A stretch of DNA of 35,289 nt from Candidatus Avelusimicrobium fimicolum (GTDB lineage Bacteria; Elusimicrobiota; Elusimicrobia; Elusimicrobiales; Elusimicrobiaceae), in the NCBI GenBank assembly GCA_900541355.1, contig UQJU01000011.1:1-35289 (forward strand). The letters run 5' to 3'. A program made the position numbers and the translations under genes. Below, in pieces: positions 9,301 to 15,860 of this stretch. Every line of letters begins with the position of its first letter. The first letter of the stretch is position 1. A model generated the notes under the pieces. The model had not been told where the DNA came from, made no database searches, and saw only the letters and a list, made by a program, of their open reading frames with translations.

Positions 9301-9661
9301 GCAGCAGTTGGAACATATCCTTTGGAATGAATTAGGAAGCAGGGATAACTATACCCAAGAAGTTGGAGATATCCCATTGGGCGCATTTGTACGTTCCGTG
9401 GTGGGATTAGATCAATCGGCTGCCAAAGCGGCCTTTTCCAAATTTATTGATGATCAGAACTTAAATTCTAGTCAAATTTATTTTGTAAATCAAATTATCA
9501 ATTACATTGTTCAAAATGGGATGCTGACAGATATGAGCATTTTGCAACACTCACCATTTACAGATAGGGGGAGCGTGGCGGAGGTGTTTCCTTCTCCCCA
9601 TATATGGGACGGGATATATTCAGCTATCCAGTCTATTAATGCTAATGCCTACTGGGGATAG
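6350..9661 (+). CDS. hsdR: Type I restriction-modification system, restriction/translocase subunit HsdR
   Basis: 1103 residues. A DUF4145-type helical domain is at the N-terminus (about 1-130, with IRKVGNNAAHN). The PD-(D/E)xK nuclease follows (FADYVLYGDD about 229-238, VIEAKK about 244-249). The SF2 motor has Walker A MATGSGKT (about 362), VDEAH (about 463), GLTATP (about 486) and QMIGRGTR (about 697). The remainder matches the EcoEI-type C-terminal domain. HsdR uses ATP to translocate unmethylated DNA and cuts it. All catalytic motifs are intact. It is probably part of the hsd operon despite the 35-bp gap after the DUF3800 gene; no clear ribosome site precedes the ATG. Confidence 0.94.
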   Translation: MTNFDFLTQQKQFETFSGAAVAAEQVFGVDIASCVVMCRRALELGVKWLYSVDSSLSLPYQDTLATLIHTDEFKNLVKEDLFNRINYIRKVGNNAAHNTRNITKGQAIFALENLFYFMDFIACCYGDNYQKHLFNRTLLEQPTPALLPPLAAEIPLSVLVDINKAVKPALTAKRQTQAPAYKPVPIDPTEAETRKAYIDVMLTEGGWERGKNWQDEVYIENMPNASGEGFADYVLYGDDGRPLAVIEAKKTSVDPAKGRQQAKLYADDLERRYGRRPIIFLTNGYDTRIWVNQEGGYPERRVSGIYSKRDLEKEFNKLSQREPLTHLLIDENISGRYYQKEAIKAVCETFGQKNKRKALLVMATGSGKTRTVISLVKILIEKGWVRNFLFLADRNSLVIQAKRAFVNLLPNVSVTNLCEGTADVLSRGVFSTYQTMMNCIDASKDEDGNKVFTCGHFDLIIVDEAHRSIYKKYQDIFTYFDSLLVGLTATPKNDIDRNTYEAFELEDGVPTYGYELAQAVTDKFLVDYKTFESTLKFLDEGIVYDDLSEDEKREYEEKFLDEEGNVPDAIGGSALNEWVFNKDTIRKVIDDLMTKGLKIEYGTKLGKTIIFAKNHLHAEKIVEIFNQEYPQYAQRGFCRVIDNYTNYAQSAIDEFSDAKKYPQIAVSVDMLDTGIDVPEVLNLVFFKKVMSKAKFWQMIGRGTRLCPGLLNGDDKKEFYIFDYGANFKFFKTPRKDTGASTLSLQEQLFRLKVELIYKLQELPFQEEFFINLRKQLVKNLHHSVTRLNRENFSVRQHLRIVDKFFNMDAFTQLDYEDVFNLTGELAPLVLPEEGDADALRFDALCYGIELAKLREHSCKRALKDLKKRVEGLVSCGTILAVAAKKDLVESILHTDDLDRMPVPDIEEIRLKLRDLMKFVEVSSKTRYETNFADCVTGYEENNADLKTGELENYRKKAEFFLRQHQDIPAISKLKTNEPLTEQDVQQLEHILWNELGSRDNYTQEVGDIPLGAFVRSVVGLDQSAAKAAFSKFIDDQNLNSSQIYFVNQIINYIVQNGMLTDMSILQHSPFTDRGSVAEVFPSPHIWDGIYSAIQSINANAYWG

Positions 9662-9697
9662 TCTTTTCTAAAAATTAAATTTCGCTAGTTAAATTTT

Positions 9698-9739
9698 GGC
9701 CGAAAAGATACTTTTATACTTTTTAGGCCTTTTCTTTTG
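9698..9739 (+). terminator. Terminator of the hsd operon
   Basis: Imperfect hairpin: GGCC plus an A-rich arm (9698-9709) pairs with a U-rich arm plus GGCC (9714-9729), followed by TTTTCTTTT. It lies 36 bp after the hsdR stop on the same strand. Confidence 0.6.
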
Positions 9740-9797
9740 CCTGTTTAGCCCTAACCCAATCAGTATATGACGAGTTTCTTTTTCCCCTAAACAACAA

Positions 9798-9819
9798 ATC
9801 CCCGACGGAAGCCGGGGAT
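9798..9819. repeat. GC-rich hairpin ATCCCCG/CGGGGAT
   Basis: A 7-bp perfect stem (9798-9804/9813-9819) with an 8-nt loop, between the hsd terminator and tRNA-His. No T-run follows on the plus strand. It may be a second terminator or a weak structural element. The rest of 9662-9844 holds no recognisable gene. Confidence 0.4.
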
Positions 9820-9840
9820 AAATGCGCCAAAATACAATTA

Positions 9841-9868
9841 AAAAATCCCGCCAAAAGTTAAGCGGGAT
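9841..9868 (-). terminator. Terminator downstream of tRNA-His
   Basis: On the minus strand, a 7-bp stem ATCCCGC/GCGGGAT (complement of 9862-9868/9845-9851) is followed by a run of T. It starts 7 nt after the tRNA CCA end. Confidence 0.75.
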
Positions 9869-9874
9869 ATAATA

Positions 9875-9952
9875 TGGGGTGGATGACGAGATTTGAACCC
9901 GCGACCTCCGGTTCCACAGACCGGCGCTCTAACCAGCTGAGCTACATCCACC
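9875..9952 (-). tRNA. tRNA-His (anticodon GTG), CCA encoded
   Basis: The minus strand folds as a full cloverleaf: acceptor GTGGATG pairs with CATCCAC, D arm GCTC..GAGC, anticodon stem CCGGT/ACCGG with loop CTGTGGA (anticodon GTG), and a T arm with TTCAAAT. An extra 5' G (G-1) faces C73, the histidine-tRNA identity element. CCA is encoded (complement of 9875-9877). The 3' end faces the defence island. Confidence 0.97.
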
Positions 9953-9967
9953 ATAAATCGGTACTAT

Positions 9968-9997
9968 ATTATACCAATTTTCCGGCGCGTGTGCCAA
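9968..9997 (-). promoter_or_regulatory. Promoter of tRNA-His
   Basis: Minus strand TTGGCA (complement of 9992-9997), 18-bp spacer, TATAAT (complement of 9968-9973), preceded by TGG, giving an extended -10. Transcription would begin about 8-10 nt before the tRNA. The remaining bases to 10104 hold no supported gene. Confidence 0.75.
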
Positions 9998-10104
9998 AAT
10001 TATTCTTTCCGCGCGGCTTTTTCCCTAGAAAAGTTCACCTGTACAAATCTTTCAATTAGCCTTAGCGGGAAAGTGGGTGCGTGGGCAACGCTGACGGCTC
10101 CCGC

Positions 10105-12300
10105 TTACCGCAATTCCCCGGGCTTAATCATTGGGCCGATAAACGGGCCTTGCGCATAAGAAAAGCCCAATGCTTTAATGCGGTCCATATCCGCTTGGCT
10201 GGCCACGTCATCTGCCGCCAAAAAGATACCCAACTCTTGGCAGACTTTGCCCAAAGATTGCGCCAGCATATTGCTTTTGCGGTCTGGGGATTTGGTCCAC
10301 ATTTGCCGTCCGATTTTTACTCCGTCTATCGGCATTTCTTTAAATGCGGGCGACACAAGCCCTGTGTAGCGCACGGTTAAATTAAACCCTTTTTGTTTCA
10401 GTTCTTCTCCGGCTGTTTTTAAGCGCGCGTTTAAAATGTGGCGCTTCGTTTCCGTCAGTTCTAAATAAAGCCACTTAGTAGCCACCTTCATTTCTTGGGC
10501 TTTGGCCGCCAAACGGTCCGCAAAGCCCGGTGCAATTAAATGTTCGTCGGCAATTTTAACCACTAAGGGTATCATCTGTTTGCCTTGTGCTTGCCAGTTG
10601 GCGAGTGTATCCAATGCGGAGTCTAATAAGTAACGGTCGTATTGGTAGATAAAGCCGTTCTTTTCAAACACCGGGCGGAAAACTGCTTGTTCCAACGGGT
10701 CTTGGCGGCCGGGAACGGGCCAGTCCGCCACCGCTTCGGCCGCGAAAAGGGTGTCATCTTTCAAAGAGCGGATAGGCTCCACAAAAAAACGGAATTCCTT
10801 TTTTTCTATGCCTTGACGCATCCGGCTTTCAATGAGGGCCTCTTCGGTGAGTTCCTGGTGCCATCTCTTTTGATAGAAAGCCACAATTTCATTGTAGCGG
10901 CCCTTGATGCGTTTTTTTGCTACGCACGCACGGTTGTACATTTCCTGTGCAGATTCGTTTCTATCCTCAATAACATATACCCCAAAGGCCAACATCAGCG
11001 CAAAGGTCTTTTTGTCCTCCGTTTGAAAATTGGTAATTTGTTCGGCCAACAGTTCCAAGCGGTTTTTTAATTCCCCTTCGCTTGTATAGTGTAGTAATAT
11101 AGCAAAGCGGTCCGCATACACGCGGGTGAACAGTTCGTCCGGCTTTAAACTCTCTTGTATCACGCGGGCCAAATGTTTGAGTAAGGTATCGCCTGTTTTA
11201 AAGCCGTAACGCTCGTTAAACGATTGGAATTTACCTACATCCATTGCGACCAGTGCGTAAGGTTGATGGGTGTTTTCCCTGATGATTTGTTCCATTTCCG
11301 GACGGATAGCGGCCAAGTTTTTGCCTCGGGTAAGCGGGTCAATAAAGGCGGCTACAAATAATTTTCTCCGGGTTTTTTTCTGCTGGAAATAAATATAGCC
11401 CCACGCGCACAGGCCGGCGGCTACGACTAGCAAACACAACCCTAAAAGCCACCAGACGAGCACATTGATTTGATGGGTCATTTGTGCGGTAGGAACGACG
11501 GACAGCAGATACCAGTCGTTAATATTTAAGGGCTGGTAACTAATGTGCAGTTCGCCTTTTTCGGCAGAGGAATATCTTACAGTGCCGCTTTGGCGCTGGT
11601 GCATCGGCTCGCGGAGAGATTGGGCTAACTGCCCCCGCGGGTCGTCTGGCAGATTAAAAATGTTTACCACTTGGCTGACGGCGTTCTTGTGTACGGCGCG
11701 GGCCACGCTGTCTCCGGTTGCGCGGACAATAGCGGAATAACCTTCTCCGCGGAAACTTTGCGTGTCTAACTCTTTGGCAAATTCTTCTACTGAGCGCGTG
11801 GCAAACAGTACGCCGATAATTTTTCCGTTTCTGTGGGCAGGGACGGCTTCTACCAAAATATCTTTTCCGTCTGCTGAATCCGTAATGCGTTCCGAAATGT
11901 TGGCTTCGCCCGCGATAGCCTTTTGAAAATGCTTCTCGCCGGAAATATCCAATAATAAGCCGTCGCTTAACATTGCCATACCGTCCGGGCGGACAAAACC
12001 CATACGCTTGAAATTATTAATAGCAGATTCGTTTTTCATCAGGCGGTCAATGTGGCTGGCGGTCGGCTTGGAAAGAGATTCAATAGCCGTGGCAATAGAG
12101 CGAAGTAAGGTTAAATCGTTGTGGATTTGCGTTTCCACCTCGTCGGTGGTTTGGCGGGCGACTTCTTCCAAGTACATAGTGCGGTTGCGCTCTAAGGTAC
12201 GTTCAATCTGGTTTACATACAAAAAAATGCCTGTGGATAATACGGCGGTACAGAGCAAAATAATTGCGGAAATTTTTTTAAAAGAAAGCGAATCAGTCAT
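10105..12300 (-). CDS. Membrane Cache sensor with degenerate GGDEF and EAL domains
   Basis: 731 residues. Two membrane segments (about 8-29 and 280-303) enclose a roughly 250-residue extracytoplasmic region resembling a dCache ligand-binding domain (YSAIVRATGD; LNINDWYLLSVVPT). Next come a GGDEF-fold domain (about 335-450; DPLTRGKN, ALVAMDVGKFQSFNERYG) and an EAL-fold domain (about 490-731). The diguanylate-cyclase active-site signature GGDEF is YADRF (about 395), so cyclase activity is unlikely. In the EAL domain the signature reads AEAVADW and the usual DDFG region reads RYTG, so phosphodiesterase activity is also doubtful, though ELTET is kept. It may be a c-di-GMP-binding or protein-interaction receptor. 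AGGGGG precedes the ATG. Confidence 0.88.
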   Translation of the reverse strand: MTDSLSFKKISAIILLCTAVLSTGIFLYVNQIERTLERNRTMYLEEVARQTTDEVETQIHNDLTLLRSIATAIESLSKPTASHIDRLMKNESAINNFKRMGFVRPDGMAMLSDGLLLDISGEKHFQKAIAGEANISERITDSADGKDILVEAVPAHRNGKIIGVLFATRSVEEFAKELDTQSFRGEGYSAIVRATGDSVARAVHKNAVSQVVNIFNLPDDPRGQLAQSLREPMHQRQSGTVRYSSAEKGELHISYQPLNINDWYLLSVVPTAQMTHQINVLVWWLLGLCLLVVAAGLCAWGYIYFQQKKTRRKLFVAAFIDPLTRGKNLAAIRPEMEQIIRENTHQPYALVAMDVGKFQSFNERYGFKTGDTLLKHLARVIQESLKPDELFTRVYADRFAILLHYTSEGELKNRLELLAEQITNFQTEDKKTFALMLAFGVYVIEDRNESAQEMYNRACVAKKRIKGRYNEIVAFYQKRWHQELTEEALIESRMRQGIEKKEFRFFVEPIRSLKDDTLFAAEAVADWPVPGRQDPLEQAVFRPVFEKNGFIYQYDRYLLDSALDTLANWQAQGKQMIPLVVKIADEHLIAPGFADRLAAKAQEMKVATKWLYLELTETKRHILNARLKTAGEELKQKGFNLTVRYTGLVSPAFKEMPIDGVKIGRQMWTKSPDRKSNMLAQSLGKVCQELGIFLAADDVASQADMDRIKALGFSYAQGPFIGPMIKPGELR

Positions 12301-12315
12301 TTCAGCCCCCTGTGA

Positions 12316-12347
12316 AGAAAAAGAGCCGCAATCCGGCGGCTCTTTTT
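12316..12347. terminator. Terminator of the sdaA-nitroreductase operon (bidirectional form)
   Basis: Stem AGAGCCGC (12322-12329) and GCGGCTCT (12336-12343) with a 6-nt loop. T-runs follow on both strands. It lies directly after the nitroreductase stop (minus strand) and before the GGDEF/EAL start, so its likely role is on the minus strand. Confidence 0.85.
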
Positions 12348-12350
12348 ACT

Positions 12351-12860
12351 TTACCATTTTTCAAGGTGGATTTTTTCCGGGTCAAAGCGGTCAATGTCCG
12401 GCTTTTGTTCATCCGGGTAACCCAGCGCAATTACGTTAAGCGGTTTAACATAATCCGGCAGCGCGAACATTTTGGCTAATGCGTTCATACGTTCCTCGTT
12501 GGGATAAACTCCCAGCCATACGCTGCCGATACCCAGTTCGGTGGCGGCCAGTAAAATATTTTGCGTAGCCGCCCCGCAGTCTGCCATCCAGTAGCCCGGT
12601 GCGTGTTCCTTTTTCGTGTTGCCGCATACAATAATGGCACAGGCGGCTTCCTTTAACATTTGCGCATACGGATGAACCGTCGTAATTTTGTACAGCGTGT
12701 TTTTATCTTGCACAACGATAAATTCCCACTCTTGGCAGTTGCGCGCCGTAGGTGCCATCATAGCCGCACGCAAAAGCGTGGTAATATCACCCTTTTCAAT
12801 CGGTTTGTCCGTAAAACGGCGGATACTGCGCCGCTTTAAAATACCTTCTATTACGTTCAT
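12351..12860 (-). CDS. Nitroreductase-family FMN flavoprotein
   Basis: 169 residues, the short form of the family. The FMN-binding N-terminus reads ILKRRSIRRFTDKPIE (7-22), followed by LLRAAMMAPTARNCQEWEF (the PSxxNxQPWxF-like phosphate/flavin loop). The C-terminal half has DCGAATQNILLAATELGIGS and the closing VIALGYPDE strand. These enzymes use NAD(P)H to reduce nitro, quinone or other electron acceptors; the true substrate cannot be read from sequence. The start overlaps the L-serine dehydratase stop (ATGA on the minus strand, 12857-12860), so the two are co-translated. Confidence 0.9.
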   Translation of the reverse strand: MNVIEGILKRRSIRRFTDKPIEKGDITTLLRAAMMAPTARNCQEWEFIVVQDKNTLYKITTVHPYAQMLKEAACAIIVCGNTKKEHAPGYWMADCGAATQNILLAATELGIGSVWLGVYPNEERMNALAKMFALPDYVKPLNVIALGYPDEQKPDIDRFDPEKIHLEKW

Positions 12861-14089
12861 TTGTTACCCCCTTTTTTAAGCCGCAATACTTTTTCTTTAA
12901 AGAAGCGGGCCAAACCCCCGCGTGCGGTTTCGCGGTAGTCCTTGTTCATATCCAGGCCCGTTTGCATCATAGTGGCTAAAACGTCGTCGTAAGAAACGCG
13001 GTTGTCCCCGTCGGACATTAGGGCGTAGGTGGCGCAGTCCAACGCGCGGGAAGCGGCCAGCGCGTTGCGTTCTATGCAGGGAATTTGCACGAGTCCGTCC
13101 ACCGGGTCGCAGGTAAGCCCCAAGTGGTGTTCCAAGCCCATTTCCGCCGCGTATGCAATACGGCGGTTGTCGCCGCCTTCTAATTGACAGACGGCGGCTG
13201 CTGCCATTGCGCACGCCACCCCCACTTCGCCTTGGCAACCTACTTCCGCACCGGAAATAGAGGCATTGGTTTTGGCCATATTGCCAAACAAACTGGCGGT
13301 AGCCAGGGCGTGTAAAATAGTGGTATCTTCAAATTCGTAAATTTCTTGTATTAAACGGCACACCGCAGGCACGACCCCGCAGGAACCGCACGTGGGCGCG
13401 GTAACCACCACTCCGCCCGCGGCATTTTCTTCCGAGCAAGCCAACGCATAGGAGAACAGGTTATTCATCCGGCGCAGGTATTGGGGGGAGTTTTCGGCCT
13501 TATACAGATACCGGCGGGCTTTACGTTCCAAATTTAAAGAGCCGGGCAGCACGCCGCGCTTTTCCAAACCGCGGTTCATAGTGGTTTGCATTGTTTTCCA
13601 AATAGTACCCAGGTATTGCCAAATATCAGTTCCTTCAAATTCCTCCACATATTCCCACAGCAGCATACGTTTGTCCGAGGTGTACTGTAAAATTTCCGCC
13701 ATTGATTTATGTGGGTAAATATGATTGATTTCCCGCCCGAAGGCTTCGTCGGTGCGGATATCTCCTCCGCCAATACTGTACGCCACTTGCGCGCCCATAA
13801 TGTGTCCGGCTTTGTCTAGGGCTTCAAAGCGCATTGCATTGGGGTGCTTGGGCAGAAAAGTATCGTATTCCCACTCAATAGTAACAGGTTTTGGATAAAA
13901 GGCTTCTTTAATAGCAAAGTCGGTCAAGTGCCCCTTGCCGGTAGCGGCTAAGGAACCGTAAAGTACCGCCCGAAAGGATTCGGCGGTCGGATAAGTGCGG
14001 TTGAACGCGTCGGCCGCTTTGCGCGGGCCCATTGTATGGCTGCTGGAAGGGCCCATACCGATTTTGTATAACTCTTTAAGCGATTGCAT
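12857..14089 (-). CDS. sdaA: L-serine dehydratase, iron-sulfur type, single chain
   Basis: 410 residues. The beta domain starts with IGMGPSSSHTMGP (about 11-23), the serine-binding SSSHT signature. The alpha domain holds APTCGSCGVVPAV and further cysteines able to carry a [4Fe-4S] cluster (GLTCDPVDGLVQIPC, RALDCATYALM). The reaction is L-serine to pyruvate plus ammonia, feeding fermentation. It is shorter than the roughly 455-residue E. coli enzymes, with domain order beta then alpha as in one-chain forms. AGGGAG lies upstream of the ATG at 14089. It is followed by a coupled nitroreductase and is divergent from the mntP pair, with 48 bp between starts. Confidence 0.94.
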   Translation of the reverse strand: MQSLKELYKIGMGPSSSHTMGPRKAADAFNRTYPTAESFRAVLYGSLAATGKGHLTDFAIKEAFYPKPVTIEWEYDTFLPKHPNAMRFEALDKAGHIMGAQVAYSIGGGDIRTDEAFGREINHIYPHKSMAEILQYTSDKRMLLWEYVEEFEGTDIWQYLGTIWKTMQTTMNRGLEKRGVLPGSLNLERKARRYLYKAENSPQYLRRMNNLFSYALACSEENAAGGVVVTAPTCGSCGVVPAVCRLIQEIYEFEDTTILHALATASLFGNMAKTNASISGAEVGCQGEVGVACAMAAAAVCQLEGGDNRRIAYAAEMGLEHHLGLTCDPVDGLVQIPCIERNALAASRALDCATYALMSDGDNRVSYDDVLATMMQTGLDMNKDYRETARGGLARFFKEKVLRLKKGGNK

Positions 14090-14121
14090 AGTGCTCCCTA
14101 AAATGGGGGATATATAAAAAA

Positions 14122-14137
14122 TGTTATCATAATTTAT
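14122..14137 (+). promoter_or_regulatory. Extended -10 promoter giving a leaderless mntP transcript
   Basis: TG-T-TATCAT (14122-14130) is followed by only 7 nt before the ATG at 14138. No ribosome-binding site fits in between. Transcription from this box would start at or next to the A of ATG. Confidence 0.5.
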
Positions 14138-14704
14138 ATGAATATTCTATCTGCTTTATTGGTGGCACTGGGGTTATCTATGGATAATCTGGCTGTTACG
14201 ATTGCTTCCGGCTGTTCCCACCAAAACAAAATTCCCCTGTCTTATATCGGTAAAGTGAGTGCGCTGTTTGCTGTGGCACATTTTATGATGTTTTCCGTGG
14301 GTTGGTTAGGCGGGGCCGGGGTTGACCGCTATATCGGCGCGGTGGACCATTGGATTGCCTTTGGTATTTTGGCCTTTATCGGTGCGCGTATGGTAAAGGA
14401 AGCGCAAAATCCGCAGGTAGAAAAAGAGGCCGGAGTGTTGCACTCCTTTAAAACCTTGCTTGCTTTGTCGGTGGCAACGAGTTTGGATGCGCTTTTGGTG
14501 GGCATTGGACTCGCGTTTACCGGGATGCCTTTCTGGGTAACGGTGGTTACACTGGTGTCGTGTGTGTTTGTTACCAGTTGGGCGGGGTTTTATTTGGGAG
14601 CGTTTTTGGGGTGCAGGTTTGGCAAGGTGATGGAAACCCTTGGCGGGCTTGCGTTAATTTTAATTGGCCTTAAATTATTGCTAGAAGGGCTGGGCATTTG
14701 GTAA
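14138..14704 (+). CDS. mntP: MntP-family manganese efflux pump, copy 1
   Basis: 188 residues, six predicted membrane helices arranged as two similar halves. Half 1 has LGLSMDNLAVTIASG (about 12-26) and half 2 has ATSLDALLVGIGLAF (about 107-121). The paired Asp residues in these motifs are the ones required in MntP. MntP exports Mn2+ across the inner membrane. Length is typical. No Mn riboswitch is present: the gap to the divergent sdaA start is only 48 bp and the gene looks leaderless. It is followed by a diverged paralogue 30 bp downstream. Confidence 0.85.
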   Translation: MNILSALLVALGLSMDNLAVTIASGCSHQNKIPLSYIGKVSALFAVAHFMMFSVGWLGGAGVDRYIGAVDHWIAFGILAFIGARMVKEAQNPQVEKEAGVLHSFKTLLALSVATSLDALLVGIGLAFTGMPFWVTVVTLVSCVFVTSWAGFYLGAFLGCRFGKVMETLGGLALILIGLKLLLEGLGIW

Positions 14705-14707
14705 AAT
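14699..14707 (+). promoter_or_regulatory. Possible internal promoter for the second mntP-like gene
   Basis: TGGTAAAAT (extended -10) overlaps the stop codon of mntP copy 1, with TTGCTA (14678-14683) 18 bp upstream. A GGGAGG ribosome site follows at 14723-14728, before the ATG at 14735. Assigned by eye. Confidence 0.4.
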
Positions 14708-14734
14708 GCAGGTATCTCAACCGGGAGGTTCCCT

Positions 14735-15292
14735 ATGGGCATAATTGCCGTGAGTATCATTTTTTTGTGTATTTGTGTGGATAATATGGTGTCTGCCAAT
14801 ATGTCCGCTATGAAGATGTCCCCTGAAAAAAAGAGCGTTTTTTCGGTTAAAATGACGCTATTCTTTTCCTGCTTTAATGCTTTGTTTTTTGCGCTAGGGT
14901 ATGGTATAAGTGCGATTTTCTTTCACAAATGGGCGTATTTTGCACATAATTGGGTGGCGTTTGCCTTTGTGCTTTTACTGGGCATTAAGTTTATGTTGGA
15001 ATCTATTGAAAAATCGCCCAGTTTCAGCAACTTGGACGCAGATGATAACCGCAAAATGATGAAGGTTTCCTCGGTGTTTGCGCTCAATGCCTTTTTGGTG
15101 GGCTATGCGGTGGAAACAATGGAAAAGGCCTTTTTCCCGCAAGTGCTAATCTTGTTCGTGCTGACGTTCTTGATGACGCTTATTGGTTTTCACTTGGGCA
15201 GCCAGTCTTCTAAAACGATTGCCAGCAAAAAAGTAGAACTGGCCTCCGGCATTGTGCTGATTGTAATGGCGGTGCGGCTGATTATTTTGTAA
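14735..15292 (+). CDS. MntP-like membrane transporter, diverged copy 2
   Basis: 185 residues with six predicted membrane helices and the same two-half layout as the preceding gene. Half 1 keeps an Asp (CICVDNMVSANMS, about 11-23). In half 2 the SLDA motif is replaced by ALNAFLVGYAVE, so the second key Asp is Asn. It may pump another ion, pair with copy 1, or be inactive. The tandem arrangement suggests an old duplication. GGGAGG lies upstream of the ATG, unlike copy 1. Confidence 0.7.
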   Translation: MGIIAVSIIFLCICVDNMVSANMSAMKMSPEKKSVFSVKMTLFFSCFNALFFALGYGISAIFFHKWAYFAHNWVAFAFVLLLGIKFMLESIEKSPSFSNLDADDNRKMMKVSSVFALNAFLVGYAVETMEKAFFPQVLILFVLTFLMTLIGFHLGSQSSKTIASKKVELASGIVLIVMAVRLIIL

Positions 15293-15317
15293 AGCAATTT
15301 TTAGTTGGTTGTGTTCG

Positions 15318-15354
15318 GGCCCCGGTTTATTTTCTACCGGGGCCTGTTTGTTTA
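15318..15354 (+). terminator. Rho-independent terminator after the mntP pair
   Basis: A 9-bp perfect stem GGCCCCGGT/ACCGGGGCC (15318-15326/15336-15344) with a 9-nt loop, then TGTTTGTTT. It lies 26 bp after the stop of the second gene. Confidence 0.88.
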
Positions 15355-15397
15355 TAAATGGGGTATTGTCAACCCCGCGTGCTTGGCGGCACTCCAT

Positions 15398-15693
15398 AGT
15401 GTTTTTGTACGGGGGCTATTAATGGGTTTCAGAATCTACTGCTTGGGTAGTTGTCGTCATCCTGGGAAGTCGTCGTCTAGGATCTGTCGTTAGTAAAAAA
15501 GAGGAGAACAACAGATTCTGGAACGCTCCGCGCCGGCAAACCTTCCAGTATGACCTTTGGGACCACAACGAACGACCCAAGCGGTAGGTCCTGAAACAAG
15601 TTCAGGACGACGGGCTTTGTTTTATTTATTGTTGCTGTTTCGTTGGTTGGCAACATTGCAAAAACAGTGTGGCTCCATTAGTCAAAAGAGGGG
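15398..15693 (+). repeat. Composite palindromic repeat complex, copy A
   Basis: The intergenic stretch 15355-15860 carries no gene. It holds hairpin units. One forward unit is at 15456-15492 (GTCATCCTGGG...GGATCTGTCGTT). One reversed unit is at 15507-15555 (ACAACAGATTCTGG...TATGACC). A reversed unit of the GTCCTGAAC..TTCAGGAC type is at 15570-15611, and a partial forward one at 15427-15453 (TTTCAGAATCTACTGCTTGG). The whole is a nested palindrome. A conserved tail follows at 15615-15693 (ends AGTCAAAAGAGGGG). Copy B at 34993-35289 has the same inner block inverted relative to the same tail, and the core unit also recurs inside the pilin gene. Confidence 0.8.
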
Positions 15694-15860
15694 AAAAAGG
15701 TAAGCCGTCCGCAGGACTTATTGTAAAGGGGTTGTTTCGTTTTTTTTTTTTGTTAAAATTTTGATAAATCGCGGTGGTCGTACCCGGATGTATCTGCTGT
15801 ATAAAAACGCGTATAAAAGGCTGTTTTGCTCAAATATAAATGTCTTAACAAGGAGAAAAA
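15694..15860. other. Pilin upstream region
   Basis: It contains a small hairpin (TAAG..GTCC/GGAC..TTA around 15701-15720), a 12-T tract near 15742 and several TATAAA-like boxes (15800-15820), but no convincing -35/-10 pair. AAGGAG (15850-15855) is the ribosome site of the pilin. No coding sequence is supported. Confidence 0.4.

Noticed and set aside
9874..10059. Plus-strand frame over the tRNA
   Set aside because: It overlaps the tRNA-His gene and its promoter.
14090..14137. Manganese (yybP-ykoY) riboswitch before mntP
   Set aside because: Only 48 bp separate the divergent starts and no such fold fits.
15305..15493. Small plus-strand open frame
   Set aside because: It runs through the mntP terminator hairpin and repeat units, and has no ribosome site or recognisable protein.
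15398..15693. CRISPR array
   Set aside because: Repeats are hairpins in alternating orientation without regular spacers, and no cas gene is present.
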